From Darksidea phi (Eukaryota > Ascomycota > Dothideomycetes > Pleosporales > Lentitheciaceae), in the NCBI GenBank assembly GCA_030770425.1, contig JASJFT010000004.1, positions 124,001 to 188,000 on the forward strand: a stretch of 64,000 bases of DNA. Direction: 5' to 3'. How positions within the stretch are numbered: position 1 is the stretch's first letter; every line of letters starts with the position of its first letter. Below, piece after piece: positions 41,951 through 54,297 of the stretch. The position numbers and the translations under genes are program-made. Under the pieces are notes generated by a model. The model searched no databases. It was not told the DNA's origin and saw nothing but the letters and a program-made list of their open reading frames with translations.

Positions 41951-43912
41951 TAATAACTATACTTCGAATATAGGTATAAAAGGGGCCTACCTATACGAAT
42001 AGTTTATTTGTCTCTACTACTTATTAATTAAATTAAATCGAATCCGCTCTATTAATCGAATCGAATTAAATCCGTAGTAATTAGTTATTATTTAAGTACT
42101 AAATCCTTTACTTCTTTAAGAGCTATTTACCCTTCTAACTATAATTAGCCTATTCCTATTCTTTAATATAGTAGCTACTATCCTATAGATTAGGGAAAAT
42201 TTCTTCTATTAAACTAATCTTATTATCTATTCTAAGGCCGTAGTAGAGGCTTTTAAGGCTATTCTTATAGGAGGGCTAGGGAAGTATAGGTAAGTCCTCG
42301 AGTATATCATAGGCCATGTCCAAACACCTATTCTCGTGACTACGCCCAAAATCGTCCGTTGTGCTTCACTCAGGCTTGCGCCCAGCGAACAGCCCTCAGG
42401 TAGAGCTTGACTTCTCGGTCAAGCTGTCACCTAAGACTCCTCGTCAGTTGACCCACCGAGCTTAGACGAAAAATTCAAGTATGTGGAAGACGTCAAGCAC
42501 GAACAAAACACATCTCAGTATCGTAAAGACATGTTCCAAGCACGTTCTTCTACGCCTCGTTATCGTAGTAAAATGATCGCAAAGGCGCGTGCTGGCAATG
42601 TCGACTATTTGCGTAAGTGTCAACTGAAGCTGTAACCGTGGCGATCACTGACTAACGTATTACTAGGCAAATGAGCGTCCAATTCAAAGAAGCGTGGGTC
42701 TTGTGTCTAACTCGATTATGCCTTCTCGGCTTCGACGCGTTGCACAGGTGCACACAAAGGCTCATTTAGTATACTGTTGGTTACTTTGGGCCCTGCCTTT
42801 CGGTATGACGTGTTCTGGATAATCTAAGACGTTCATTTTTGCTTCCGCGTCATCAATTAGTGTCATGTTGGACGTAAGCGGCTGACCCTTTGACTATCTA
42901 AAGTGAGGTAGCATCGTCGACTAGTGAATGCTCAACGTCTCCGATATGATTTGCTAGTTGAAAAGTGCTCATGAAAATAGCCCCGTGTAACTAAGCATGC
43001 AAAGTTCTATACACTAGATACCGATAGATTTTAATAGACAATATGAACTAAGGTTTACCTTGGGCATCATTACGAGTGAGAGATGCCGATATTATGTAGT
43101 GTTGTGTTCCTAAATGTTTCGTGAAGTCTGGTAATAGTTTGGGATCGTTCAAACGATATCTCTATAAATATGGATGTTTGGCAAACGCAAGCAACGGGAA
43201 GCGTCTTGGTTCGGTCATTCGTTTACCCCCATACATTGTTCACCAGGCACGACATGTCTCATGCTGGTATTATGCGCGCGCCCAACAAGTCCTCGTGACG
43301 GAGAATATCATATGAGACAGAATTTTTGCTCACCGGACAACAATGTCCGCTCATGGAGTCTAGCATCAAGTCCAAACCAACAATACATTCCGAATTAGCA
43401 CTCGACCTTATCACAACAAACTCCGAGAAATCAGCTTCTTGTATCACAATTATCGAAGCATCCGGTACAAAGGCCCCGAACTTGAGTCGAGGCAATCACA
43501 TAGTCAGTTAGAGACTTCCCAACACACACTTCCCAAATCCGTTACCAACTTTTCTCGAAAAACGAAACTTTCTTATGGCTACTTGAATTCTCTCAAAAGT
43601 CATAGTTATCCATACTCCTAAACAATGAATTCACTATCGCCGTGTTAGATCTTTGATCACCGCCGGTAGTCCTCCCGCCTTCCTCCGCGCTTTGTCCTTC
43701 TCCATTCACTTCCTGCTACAAATTCCAGCGGATATTTTTCGCCTTGTAACAAGCTCCCCGTGTGAGCTTCCCAGTTTATATACATCCTCCAACTGCGCTG
43801 GAGCTCAACCACTTCATTGTTTTGGTGTCGGACTGACACAAACCCACTAAAACCGAGAACTCGAGGCAAACCGATTGCTATCCAGCCAACATCTAGCAAA
43901 CGACTAGGCAAT
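41951..43912. other. AT-rich relic then gene-free sequence
   Basis: 41950-42300 is AT-rich, RIP-like, possibly part of an LTR (ATAAAAGGGG near 41977). 42300-43912 is of normal composition with only short frames lacking motifs. The last ~200 bp hold the promoter and leader of the 43913 gene. Confidence 0.45.
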
Positions 43913-45726
43913 ATGGAAGGTAAGAACAAACACACTCTCAAACGTCCCCGTGCACCTACTTCTTCCCCTTCCGCGTCGGACCAAGGGCAAGGTCAAGGTA
44001 ATGAGCCCAATATTGCGTTGCCTACAAGTGAATCAGAGAATTCTGGAGTATCACAGGATGCGGAAGGCGAGACCGACCCCGGGGATCCTCAGTTCGCTAG
44101 TGCATTTGTCGAACTCGAGGATGTTCATGGACTGGGTGCCGCTAATTCACCTGCTATGATTGGATCCCAGGCTTACCAGTCTCATTTAATGACGGTACCA
44201 ACCAGAGGTCCTCCTCCAGGTGATCACCTATCAGTCGCTGCCGGTGCTGTTGATAGCTCTCCACTCGGCCAGGGGGGCGCTTCCGGTCCTCACGGAACGC
44301 TTCATTATATTCCAGACGCATCTTTTTCTTTCGGTCAATCGCTGGCTTCCGGAGTAGGACACACAGCCGCACCACTACCCTCTTGTGGTGGTTTGTACGT
44401 TGGCCCGTCCGCCGGCGATAGCATCGCGGATCGGGTTGCGGGGACCGTTTGGGATACGCCAGCGCTTGCAGCTCAGCGAGGCGAGACCTATAATCCCAGC
44501 GGGCAAGCACTTACTAGTCCAGATGAGGGTTTGTTCGATGGCATCGACCGCTTCGCTGGTCCTTCTCGACCTTTCCGCAACCACACCCGCCTTCGCCCCT
44601 CCAATATTCGTATTCCTCCTCCCGCACCGAACCCGGCCTACGCCCGACCCCCTCCCGTCCGCGAGCCCGGTAGTCTGCGGGTCCCAAATCGCCGCTACCA
44701 AAACATCGAGGGTGTACCTGCTCACATCTCCCCCTTTGTCGGCGTGCCTATCGTTCGTCACCCTGTCGACAGTTCGGATAGTGGATTCGGTCCTGCGCCG
44801 CGTCAAGTCCGGGAGGCTGAGCGCCGCCGTCGTGGTATCAATAACTGGAAGCTGGCACCGGCTGCTCTGCTACAGCGTCTGACGCACGCGCGAGACGCAT
44901 TGAGGTGTGCAGATGGGGTTCATTACAATTCGTTATGGAGCCAGGCGCCACCGGATTTCGTGGATATTAGGCACCTGAGGAACGTCGAAATAACAGCCGT
45001 GGAGTTGTTGACCGTGAGTAGACGATTCCATCGAATATTCAAATTGAACTGACATGAACAGTTCTTCCCCGCCCACCACAACTGGCACGACTACTACCAT
45101 CGTTTATGGGAGAATGGCTGGGAGCGTGGCCACGTGTCTGGATACATCGTAGGTGGCCTTCTCTTCCCTCCCTGTGCCCACATGCTACCCCTCACCTTCC
45201 ATGCTAACAGCCCGCAAAGAACTGGGCGCGTGACCGTCTTACGCCGGATATCCTGCTTGCTAACTCACTATCCACCTACGTCAATCATATGCACAGCGAC
45301 TTCCACACCGTCATCAACGGAAATCCTCCACGCTGCCCGGGTACCGCGCAGAACAATAGCCCAATCACCGACTACACACTCCAGAACTGGACGCCGTCAC
45401 CTGAGATGCTGCGTCCAGACCAAGAACGCATGATCGATTACCCGGTGATTGAGCTAGCTCGGGGTGTACCGCTGGACAGGCTACCGACGGGTGATGATCG
45501 TCGGCTACTGACTCGTGTTGTGGAGGAGGTGATCCGCACCAACGACCACGAGCTGATGCTGAGTCAGGTCGCTGATTATGTGGTTGCTAATGGACTTGGC
45601 TCGGGTGTGACGCCAATGCCAACGAATGCGGATCAGCTTGCGTATACGCGGTTGCGCAGAATGATAGTGGAACACCGGGCGATACTGGGTAGATACGCCA
45701 AGGCCCGCGGACACAGTTTCAACTGA
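43913..45726 (+). CDS. Hypothetical protein, full-length member of the domain family, three exons
   Basis: Exons 43913-45013, 45062-45148 and 45220-45726 join in frame to 564 residues. The first ~280 residues are disordered, rich in Ser, Pro and Gly. A folded region follows: NNWKLAPAALLQRLTHARDA, NVEITAVELLTFFPAHHNWH, YYHRLWENGWERGHVSGYI and NWARDRLTPDILLANSLS. The C-terminal part holds NWTPSPEM, IDYPVIELARGVPLDRLPTG and LLTRVVEEVI, shared with the frames at 4244-4663 and 6162-6545. The start at 43913 was chosen over 43817 because it follows a normal leader. Introns are 48 and 71 bp, the second with a GCTAAC branch site and an AAG acceptor. I do not recognise the family; a nuclear or regulatory role would be guesswork. 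Confidence 0.75.
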
Positions 45727-47180
45727 ATATTGATCTTGTCGGTGCTGATCATCGTGCGCCATAACAAAAGTTCTTGGGTATAGGAGGGCGATGGATAAAG
45801 GAATGGTTCTCAAGATGAAAAGGGAGATAGCCTCAAGAGCCGGGCTACTCGCGCGAAAAGATTACAAGCTCGGATAAAATAATTTGGCTAGATAGCGTAC
45901 CTGAGCAATGTTCATGCTCGAGTGCTACTTGGCTGTACAGTCGTTGTTGTAAAATATACAAGATGTAGCTACGGACCTAGAGCTTCTAGAATGCATTACC
46001 GACGAACAAGGGATGCGGCTCGGGGCGCTTCTTCGCGGACTGAAAAGTCTCTCTTATGATGCCATTTCGAGCTGGCTTGAGCAATCCAGGTTGCTCAAAG
46101 GAAAGGCTCAGACAGGTCATTGGATATATGACCACCGGAAACTACCTGGCTTCTCCAAACTCAACATTGTTCTTGATAATGCGTGACGGTGTAGATGCGC
46201 GCTTTTATATCACTCGAAAGGCATATCTATTGGCTGACGATTACCGTGCAGAAAATCAGGAAGAAAGGATGCCTATACAGTTGATTGAGCCGGGGAAGAC
46301 AACGACCATCAGAACGCCAGGTGAACTGGAACATCTGATTAGTCCGAGGTGGTTACAACGTTGCTTGGTTCTTGTCTTTTGCACTATCTTTCCGTATCTA
46401 TTGCCAATCTACTTTTAATTCAACGAAGACTGGTTGTGGGTGCGAGGGTCATGCGCCTTCCCGTTTCGCCGCAACACAACCCTGCAGTCCTCGTGGCGCG
46501 TGCCGATGCACGTGAAGGCTCCCCATGGAAAGTCGGGCGGACCGCATTCACCCGACAACAGCCACAGAGCCACACAGTCCACAATTGCCGCATAAACTAG
46601 CGTCTCGCTTGTCCGAAACCCTTCCCCGCGTTTCCTCTAGCACCATGGCACCATTGGTTCTTATCCGACGTCTTATTAACAACTCTTCATCTATTTAAAC
46701 TTCCCCAAAGTTCTGCCTCGGTGCAACCCCTGCCGCTTGGCCCCGTCGCGCTCATCATGCCGACTACCATTGTACCATGCCTGTCCTATGATTTGCCAAT
46801 GTTTTTGCTTCGGCCAAACTCATGTCGCACAGAGCCTTCTATCGTATACAACATAGATCTCTTGTAACAGTCTGCCTCGGATAATCCAATGCTTGGCCAA
46901 GTGCTAGCTTTATCCTATTAGATTTGTCTATGCCATCAATTGGCCTGGCTAGATGGACAAATCAGAAAGATGAGCTTGGCGTATTTGCACTTCAGGAGTC
47001 GAGCCGCTAAAGCAGACATGACACCGGCAAATGCTGAGCTAAGTTATCAGACTAGCGCGCCGTTCTGCGTGCGGGGACGGCGATTTCACCGCGTGGCTGA
47101 CTTAAATCACGTCTTTGCCCGATTTTCACTGCACTCCTTTGGGCTTTTACTCATCTAATCACCGTCAACTACTAGTCGGC
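45727..47180. other. Intergenic, one unassigned frame
   Basis: A 120-codon plus frame at 46056-46418 (containing YMTTGNYLASPNSTLFLIMR and a hydrophobic C-terminus) has no recognised family and may be chance. The rest holds only short frames. 46620-47180 would contain the GMC gene promoter. Confidence 0.35.
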
Positions 47181-49128
47181 ATGGGTTTCCTTACCCAAGC
47201 TCTCCTTGCTCTTGCGAGCGCTTCTATCTTCGCGCCCATCCTCGCCCAAGACACCTATGACTACATCGTCGTAGGATCCGGTCCCGGTGGCGGTCCACTA
47301 GCATCCAACCTCGCCCGTGCCAACTTCTCCGTCCTCCTCGTCGAAGCTGGCGATACGTCCACTGTTGGCAACACAGGAGGACAATATCCGCCGCAAATCA
47401 CATGGGACTTCTTCGTCAAACACTATGCTGACGAGAAGAAGAACAAGATGAACAACCATGTGGTATGGAAGACGAGTCAGGGCAGGTACTGGGTTGGAGC
47501 TGGAAGCGCTACGCCTCCATCGGGCAGCACGTACCTTGGGATATACTATCCGAGAGGAGCTACAGTTGGAGGATCAAGCATGATCAACGCCATGTGCACG
47601 TAAGTAATAGACCCCACCTTTAACGGCCGCCGCTGATGACCAAAAGGTGGCTGCCCTCCGACAGCGACTGGAACTATATCCAGAACTTGACTGGGGACGC
47701 ATCATGGAAGTGAGTTTTCAGCGAAATCTTGTTGTAGCAAAGTGATCTGATCCTGTCAGCGCGGATAATATGCGCAAGATCTTCCAGCGCATCGAGAAGA
47801 ACAACTACCTTCCTCAGGGAACCGCCGGTCATGGTTTCAACGGCTACTTCCAGACGAACATGAACAAGCCTACCTCAGTTGGACAGCCCGCCCTCGGCGT
47901 AATGCAAGCCATCGCTCAAAATTTATCCTTGTCTACAACTCAGGCCGACATCACAACTATGATGGGATCCGACGCGAACTTCCTCGACCCAAAACGCGAT
48001 TGGAAAACTGGTATCTGGGGCTTGCCGGTTCACCAAAAGGCTAATGGACAGCGATTCGCCTCCCGCGATTACGTCCAAGATACTATTAAAGCCAATTTCC
48101 CATTGACCCTGAGTATGAACAGCCTTGCGACCAGGGTAATGTTCGACAACGGCACGGCCTGTAGTAGCAAGCCACGAGCCACAGGCGTCGAATTCCTGCA
48201 GGGCAAGAGCTTGTACAAAGCAGACGCTCGGTATACCAGCTCAAACAAAGGAACGCTCAAGACTGCCACCGCTCGCAAGGAAGTCATTCTCGCGGGCGGC
48301 ACCTTCAACTCTCCTCAACTGCTCATGCTCAGCGGCATAGGTCCCAAGGAGCAGCTCACAGGATTTAAAATTCCCGTTCTCGTTGACGCGCAAGGCGTGG
48401 GAAAGAACATGCAAGACAATCAAGAAATGCCCATTATCGGACAAATTGGTGGGCAATCCTCGGGCGGCTTTTCTCAAGGCTTTTCGATGCTGAAGACCCC
48501 ACACTCTCCTGATGGCGAACGCGACATGTTCCTTATGCATGGCCCCAACTTTGTATTCCGTGGTTTCTGGCCTGATAACCAAACGAACACTGCTCTTCCC
48601 AGGGACCCAATCAATACCTACGGCATTAGCATGGTGAAGAATCATCCGCAGAACAAGGCCGGCTATGTAAAGCTGCTTTCGTCAGACCCGCAGGATACGC
48701 CCGAAATCAACTTCATGCACTACGAACAGGGCAAAGAAACAGACATGGGCGCGATGAAAGATACCATTGCATGGGCGCGCAAGATCTACGCTTCTGCGAA
48801 GGGTGTCACTGTTACGGCAAAAGAGCCACCTTGTTCCAGTGGGCCGGATGCGCAGGGTTATTGTGGCCAGGCGGATGAGGATTGGATTACCGGACAGACG
48901 TTTGGTCACCATCCTACTTCCACTGTAGCGATTGGGAAGGAGGGCGATCCGATGGCCGTGCTGGATGGCCGTTTCAAGGTGAGAGGTGTGAAGGGCCTTA
49001 GAGTGGTGGATGCTTCTGTGTTCCCGCGTATCCCTGGAGTCTTTCCGGTCGTGAGCACGTTCATGCTCAGTGAGAAGGCGAGTGATGTGGTGAAGGAGGA
49101 TGCCAGTAAGGATGTCTGTGCTGCGTAA
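47181..49128 (+). CDS. Secreted GMC oxidoreductase, three exons
   Basis: Exons 47181-47599, 47647-47709 and 47760-49128 join to 616 residues. The signal peptide is about residues 1-22, followed by the FAD dinucleotide motif IVVGSGPGGGPLASNLA. The GMC signature is YYPRGATVGGSSMINAM. VILAGGTFNSPQLLMLSGIG is the second family signature. The C-terminal catalytic region has FGHHPTSTVAIG and PRIPGVFPVVSTFMLSEKA. GMC enzymes oxidise alcohols, sugars or aryl alcohols and pass electrons to oxygen or another acceptor. The family's usual final catalytic His/Asn position is not unambiguous here. Secretion suggests an extracellular carbon or lignocellulose role, or an H2O2 source; the substrate is unknown. 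Confidence 0.92.
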
Positions 49129-50605
49129 ATTTCGTTTTCGTAACAAATTGCTTTACTCCATTATGTATATTGGCTCATACATCAAAAGGGCTGCAAGGCT
49201 TCTAAGCATATAGGAATGAGTTAGTGCTCAAAGTGCAGCGGGTATGCTCTGTGACGTAATCGCAATGACGCATTAACCACTACTCATGAGCTATAAGTGC
49301 CTGCCGTGACACTGCCGAATGGAAGAATTACGCCTCCATGTTCCATTCTGATACCATCATTGAGATAAAATGGATCCAATGCCATCTCTCCGACTTCATT
49401 GGAAAGTCGAAGGAAGGCTTCGCTAACCAGACGCCTCACGGCCCTTTCCATTACATTCTCCGCCGCATCAACGGGCAAACCGTCAACATTCAAAAAAGCC
49501 GCGCAGTGCCCAAAACAAAAGTAACCTCATCTGTCGCATCACCCTAGACGGTATTGAGATAGACAACGAAGCCGACCGTCGTTTCTTCTTCCTTCTCGAG
49601 AAGCGCGAGGGCAACTAGGATATTTACTTCATGCGCTACTGTTTCATAAGGATTGCATAACACAGGTGCATCCAGGAAAGAGCTTTGATATACCAAAATA
49701 GGAGGCGGCCAAATATTCGAGCAGGTATCGATACTTGGCGTGGGCAGAGGAGAAGGTCACGAAGTCACCGAAGATCTATCTGAATGCTCATGGCCCGCGA
49801 AGAGATATAAAGATTGGTTAAGTGGGGGGACAGATGAAGCCGAATTTGACGGGCCATAATGTAGTCGTGTAGTCGAGTGCTAGGTTAGTTGTCGTAGGCA
49901 CTATGCAGGTTAAAGCTTCTTTCGCCAACCTTATCTGTCACAGTGATTTCAGTGTGAATCACTGTAGGGCGCAGTCTCTGAAAGTGAAAGCTCTGATTTC
50001 TATGAGTTGAAAAAGACGGCATTTTATGTACAGAGAAGACCCCTAACTGTGCCTCAACACCAACACTGCTGGACTCTGTTGGACTCTGTTGGATCACGAG
50101 ATTCAGCAAATAGCCGTCAATACTAGGCTAATCCTTGCGTTTAGCGAACTCCCTGATCGAGCTTAGTCCCTGAGCCGTCAGCTCCGCGACATTATCCACG
50201 TCGCGCTGACACACAGTTGTCTCTGTCGGGCTCGCCGCAACAAGCCAGGCTATTACGAATGCTCTTCTGATATTACACGCTTCGTCAATCCTCTCGTACT
50301 GCATTCCTAGAGAGGTAAGGTCGTAGTGTCGCATTGGTACATGTGAGCTCTTAAATATCCGCCGCACGCTCGTTCCTCGCTTCCTCGCACTCAGCAAGTC
50401 CTTGCACCGTCCATGTTCATTCATTAATAATGGGCACAAAAATCGGCGTGTATAGGTGTGCATTCACTGTTCCCCGGCCGCACGGGAAAGCTGATTGTGA
50501 TGCTCTCGTGGTGAAGGTGGAGAACAACAAATATAGGCAGCCCAACCCACTTTATTACACCGTATATGTACTATTCTACGCCAGAGGTTTCTATCAATTG
50601 AAATG
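49129..50605. other. Intergenic with unassigned small frames
   Basis: Between 49300 and 49620 both strands are open in short stretches; on the plus strand FFFLLEKREG-type coding-like sequence appears after a frame offset, so a decayed gene is possible. A 111-codon minus frame at 50128-50463 has normal codon texture but no recognised motif. A short direct repeat, TTGGACTCTG, occurs near 50075-50095. Confidence 0.35.
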
Positions 50606-50765
50606 ACTTGTAGTCCAGTGGGAAATACTCCGTTGCCAAGCTAGACGCCGGGGATGGCTGGCTGGAGAGACCCAGGGTTTCGATTCCTGACAAGCTAGAC
50701 ACCGAGGAGGGCTGTCTGGACTCAGAGTTCGATTCCTAACAAGTTCAAATTCAAATTTTCTTTTT
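50606..50765 (+). mobile_element. tRNA-derived SINE-like element
   Basis: An A-box TAGTCCAGTGG (50611-50621) fits TRGYNNARNNG. Two B-box-like sites follow: GGTTTCGATTCC (about 50677-50686) and GTTCGATTC (about 50727-50735). The 54 and 49 bp stretches 50637-50690 and 50691-50739 are tandem copies, both beginning CAAGCTAGAC and ending with the T-arm-like sequence. ACTTGT at 50606-50611 can pair with ACAAGT at 50739-50744 as an acceptor-like stem. TTTTCTTTTT at 50756 could terminate RNA polymerase III. This is a tRNA pseudogene or SINE head with a duplicated 3' half. It is not a functional tRNA because no anticodon stem is formed. Confidence 0.5.
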
Positions 50766-51605
50766 GCAATATGTTGAACACCTCCGCTTTTTTTTTTGCT
50801 CTTGTTTTAATATATGTGAAATAGTGTTGGTATGCAATGTTCCAAATATTGTTATGGGAAACTGCGTAGCCTACTAAGGGTAGCCTTGCCAAACGCATTT
50901 TATTGTAGGATTTAGCATACTACTAGTCCTGAACAATTTGAATGTGCAAAGCTCTAGAGTAGTCGTGGGCCAATCTTAAGAATGATTCTTCCAAGCACAC
51001 GAAACACTGCGCACTACCTGCAAAACATGACCATTTCCCAACCTATTCATAGCTCCGACTTCCGAGATCCCGAAACCGAGTCGCTAATCCTATGGACGTC
51101 GTATGCGTTCTCTCATTCACAACTACAAACTACAAAGATCTCTCATTACACTCCCATAGTAGTAGTAAATGAAATACCCATAGTGTTTCCTGGGCGCCTG
51201 CACGTCCATTTCTTCTGCATACCTCGATCACGAAACGAGACTCGGAGGTACTGTAATGTGGGAAGTCTGTGGTTAGACATAAAGCTGGAATTCCTTGACT
51301 TCGTGGAATAATTTGTTGTGTAGGAGTAGAAGGTTTTCTGGGAATGAGAGCTTCTGAACAAATGACACACATCGAGAGAACACATGGATATGAGGTGTGC
51401 ATTTTATGAAAGATCACGGTTGCGTTGTTCTCCGCGACGGCAGAAGACGAGTACAGAGAGTGATAAAAGATGGCGGGTATTTTGCGATATTGGAGGTCGA
51501 GAAGGGCTGCCCCCCGGCCAAATCTAGCTTGGTATGCATTAGGTTTTATATTAAGCATCGAGATTGGCAGAGATGACTACCGTAGCGTACTTCAAGACCT
51601 TAGGC
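50766..51605. other. Intergenic, no supported gene
   Basis: Short frames on both strands without motifs. The longest, 142 codons on the minus strand at 51130-51558, shows no recognised family. Confidence 0.4.
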
Positions 51606-52541
51606 TCACTCCGGGTTATCTGTCAATGCAACGGTGGCATTCCTCTCATCACATCCCTTCATTTCTAGAGTCCTGTCGAACACTGTCTTCAGCCAATTCA
51701 TTGAGCTCGCTCCCCCGTTCGTAATCTCCGCAATATGCCCGCCCACAGTATTTCTCTCATACCGCACGTCAACGCCCGCTTTGCACCATTTCTCCACCAG
51801 CGCATCTGTATCTATAACCTTCGAGAACTGGTCATGGATAGCCTTGTGTGCGAAGACCGGCATCTGCGGCACATCCCTCCTCCCTTGGTGCCAATTCCGT
51901 CCAGTTATGCGCTGGAGAACGGGCGCGTCGATCTCGGCACATCCACCTGTGAAGTAGTTGAAAATGTCCTAGTTTGCGAAAGCAGCGGAGGCCTGAGTGA
52001 CGTCGTATATGCGCGTTGCTAGGAACGCAGTGGCGTTATAAGGACCTGTCTTGTGGAGACACGATTCAAGGTACTCTTGAGCATGAAGATCTTGAGAGGT
52101 AGAGCCGAGTAGGATCGATGGAATCAGTCCGGCATATGGAGACCCGGTGACGTTATCGCTAAAGTTGATGAGGTCGGGCACTGAGTCTCCTAACGACACT
52201 CCTGCGGAATCTAGTTCCGGCGCATATGATTCTTGGGATGTATTTACAGTAGACGAAGTGTTGTGCGATGGGACGAAGAGAGTGGTAACGGCGAATGAAG
52301 GCTTCCTGTTGGCATCAGTCGTTCGGTACAGGATGCTGTACACTGCGGAGCTCTTTGCGACTACGGTGGTAATGTTTCTCGGAGCGCGGCGGATGCGGAG
52401 AATTGTGCCTGGAGGCTTCTGCATGTAGAGTCCGGAATTGATGGCGTAGAAGAGATCGGCGCCGGGTGGGATAGGCGCCGCTAGCGTTTTAGTAAGGTCA
52501 ATTGAAGGAGCTGCCGGCGCCTTCAGGGAGCAAACGAGCAC
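51606..52541 (-). pseudogene. Secretory lipase (LIP family), broken
   Basis: The N-terminal part (52541-51969) has ILRIRRAPRN, YSILYRTTDANRKPSFAVTT and then, after a short linker, YAPELDSAGVSLGD, YAGLIPSILLGS and CLHKTGPYNATAFLATRIYD. The C-terminal part (51872-51606) has PQMPVFAHKAIHDQ, LVEKWCKAGVDVRYERNTVG, and GGHIAEITNG with the family's catalytic His region. Two defects are seen. The stretch that normally lies between the N-terminal domain and YAPEL, including the GYSGG nucleophile elbow, is missing. A TAG after AFAN, where the family has FA(G/N)QDIF, separates the two parts. The 5' start is unclear, with a hydrophobic leader out of phase with the nearest ATG. The intact enzyme would be a secreted triacylglycerol lipase. 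Confidence 0.75.
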
Positions 52542-53162
52542 TATAAGGGAAAGTAAATCGAAGCATTACCGAAAGATTTGTTTCGTGATTGCACTGGATG
52601 TGCTTTTCATGATGCAATCTTTTGCGGCCCAGGCTTCTTTATACCTGTCAACACACTCTGTGCCGCATATTGTATTGTTGGTAGTTGAAGGCAAGGATGA
52701 CGGGGAAGCTAGACGAATTAGGAACTGCGCTGAGCGCTGCACTGTATATATTCGGCATGATGTGAGATCCGATCAGCCGTATTTGATTGAGAGAAATGGT
52801 GGCGTCGACAGCTGTTGGTTGCTAGATGATAGTGCCAACTTCGCACCACGAAGGCGAGGTTGGGTGTACCTATGGGCACACCGAAACCGGCTTAGCGTAC
52901 CGCATAACCATCCCCTTTCCATGGTCCAAAGTAGCATCCCATATCTACGCGGGCCCGCCGATGGTAGATGGAATGGATTTTCCTTTTTCAATACACAACG
53001 AACGTCTTTTATGGCTCCCATACGAGAAGGCTACGCGCTTCGATGAGCTCGGCAACTGGTGACGTATTGAGTTAGTCGGAAGGATGAAACAAGCGGAGGG
53101 GTACAAGCAACAGTTGAACGACCCAACCGACCTAGCAAGAACACGTCTGTTGCATCCTCATA
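52542..53162. other. Intergenic with overlapping open frames
   Basis: Plus-strand frames at 52585-53046 (153 codons) and 52826-53062 overlap in different phases. The second ends with coding-like GPPMVDGMDFPFSIHNER, but no family is recognised. A decayed gene is possible. Confidence 0.3.
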
Positions 53163-53939
53163 ATGGCCCGAATCTTGATCACCGGCTCAGCGGACGGCCT
53201 GGGCTCCGTCGTCGCCAAACGGCTCGTCGCAAACGGCCACAGAGTCGTCCTCCATGCGCGCAACACCCAACGAGCCAAAGACGCGACTGCAAAATGTCCC
53301 GGCGCGGAATCGGTCGTCACTGGCGACCTGGCTAGCATCTCGGAGACGAAAGCGCTCGCCGACAAAGTGAACAAGCTTGGCACGTTCGACTGCATTATCC
53401 ACAACGCAGGCTTGTACCGCGGGCCTTACAACAAGACAACCGACGGCATCCCAGCCCTCGCCGCAGTCAACACCCTCGCGCCGTATACGCTGACCTGCCT
53501 CGTCAATCGACCGAAGCGCCTGGTCTTCCTCTCGTCGGAAATGCATCAGGCCGGTGACGGCAGCCTGGAGGACATACTGTGGACACAACGCGGCGAGCAG
53601 CGGTGGAACGATTCGACGGCGTATTGCGCGAGCAAGCTGCACAATGTCATGCTCGCAAAGGCTTTTGCGCGGCGCTGGCCCGATGTGAAATGCAACGCGC
53701 TGGATCCGGGCTGGGTGCCGACCAAAATGGGTGGCAGCAGCGCGACAGGCAGCATCGAGGACGCTGTGCAGTCGTATGTCTTGCTTGCCGAGGGCGAGGA
53801 GGCGGATGCGCAAAAAAGCGGGCAGTACGTCCAGCCCGGGAAAAGGATAGGTAGTCCGCTGAAGGTTACCGATGACGTGAAGGCGCAAGATCGGTTGCTC
53901 GAAATATGTGCTGAGTTTACGGGCGTGAGGCTGCCTTGA
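53163..53939 (+). CDS. Short-chain dehydrogenase/reductase, intronless
   Basis: 258 residues. The cofactor motif is ILITGSADGLGSVVAKRL (TGxxxGxG), and HARN after the second strand suggests NADP preference. GDLAS, IIHNAGLY (NAG motif), FLSSEMH (catalytic Ser), and YCASKLHNVMLAKAF (YxxxK) are all in place. DPGWVPTKMGG closes the core. Overall spacing resembles the WW-domain-oxidoreductase/retinol-dehydrogenase type of SDR. It is not close to the SDR at 12876 and is outside the UbiA region. The substrate is unknown. The start at 53163 begins directly with the first beta strand. Confidence 0.9.
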   Translation: MARILITGSADGLGSVVAKRLVANGHRVVLHARNTQRAKDATAKCPGAESVVTGDLASISETKALADKVNKLGTFDCIIHNAGLYRGPYNKTTDGIPALAAVNTLAPYTLTCLVNRPKRLVFLSSEMHQAGDGSLEDILWTQRGEQRWNDSTAYCASKLHNVMLAKAFARRWPDVKCNALDPGWVPTKMGGSSATGSIEDAVQSYVLLAEGEEADAQKSGQYVQPGKRIGSPLKVTDDVKAQDRLLEICAEFTGVRLP

Positions 53940-54297
53940 TACGCAGTGCGCTCGCCGAGTTATTCTGAGTCTCATTCGTTCAGATAGACGGCCCTACTGC
54001 ACGACGCAGCTTACTGTCTCGTGTCGCCACTTGCACGATTGTCTAAAAATACAATGATCGTCGACTTCGTATTTACATGCTTTGTCTTTCTCTCATCACC
54101 TCGTCACGGCAACATCGATCAGACTACTACTAGATTTCCCGCCACAAAGCATGCGCGAAGACACCTACATTGAGCGTTGTCGACAGCGAGTATGCGCGTC
54201 AGTACAACCACAATCCAGATGGGTAGTTAGCTAAACATGTGCAGAACTCTCGAGAGAATGAGACGCGCCCAATTACAGTAAGGATAGCGACATTTGA
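53940..54297. other. Intergenic
   Basis: No gene or repeat visible; shared flank of the SDR and the 54298 gene. Confidence 0.4.
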
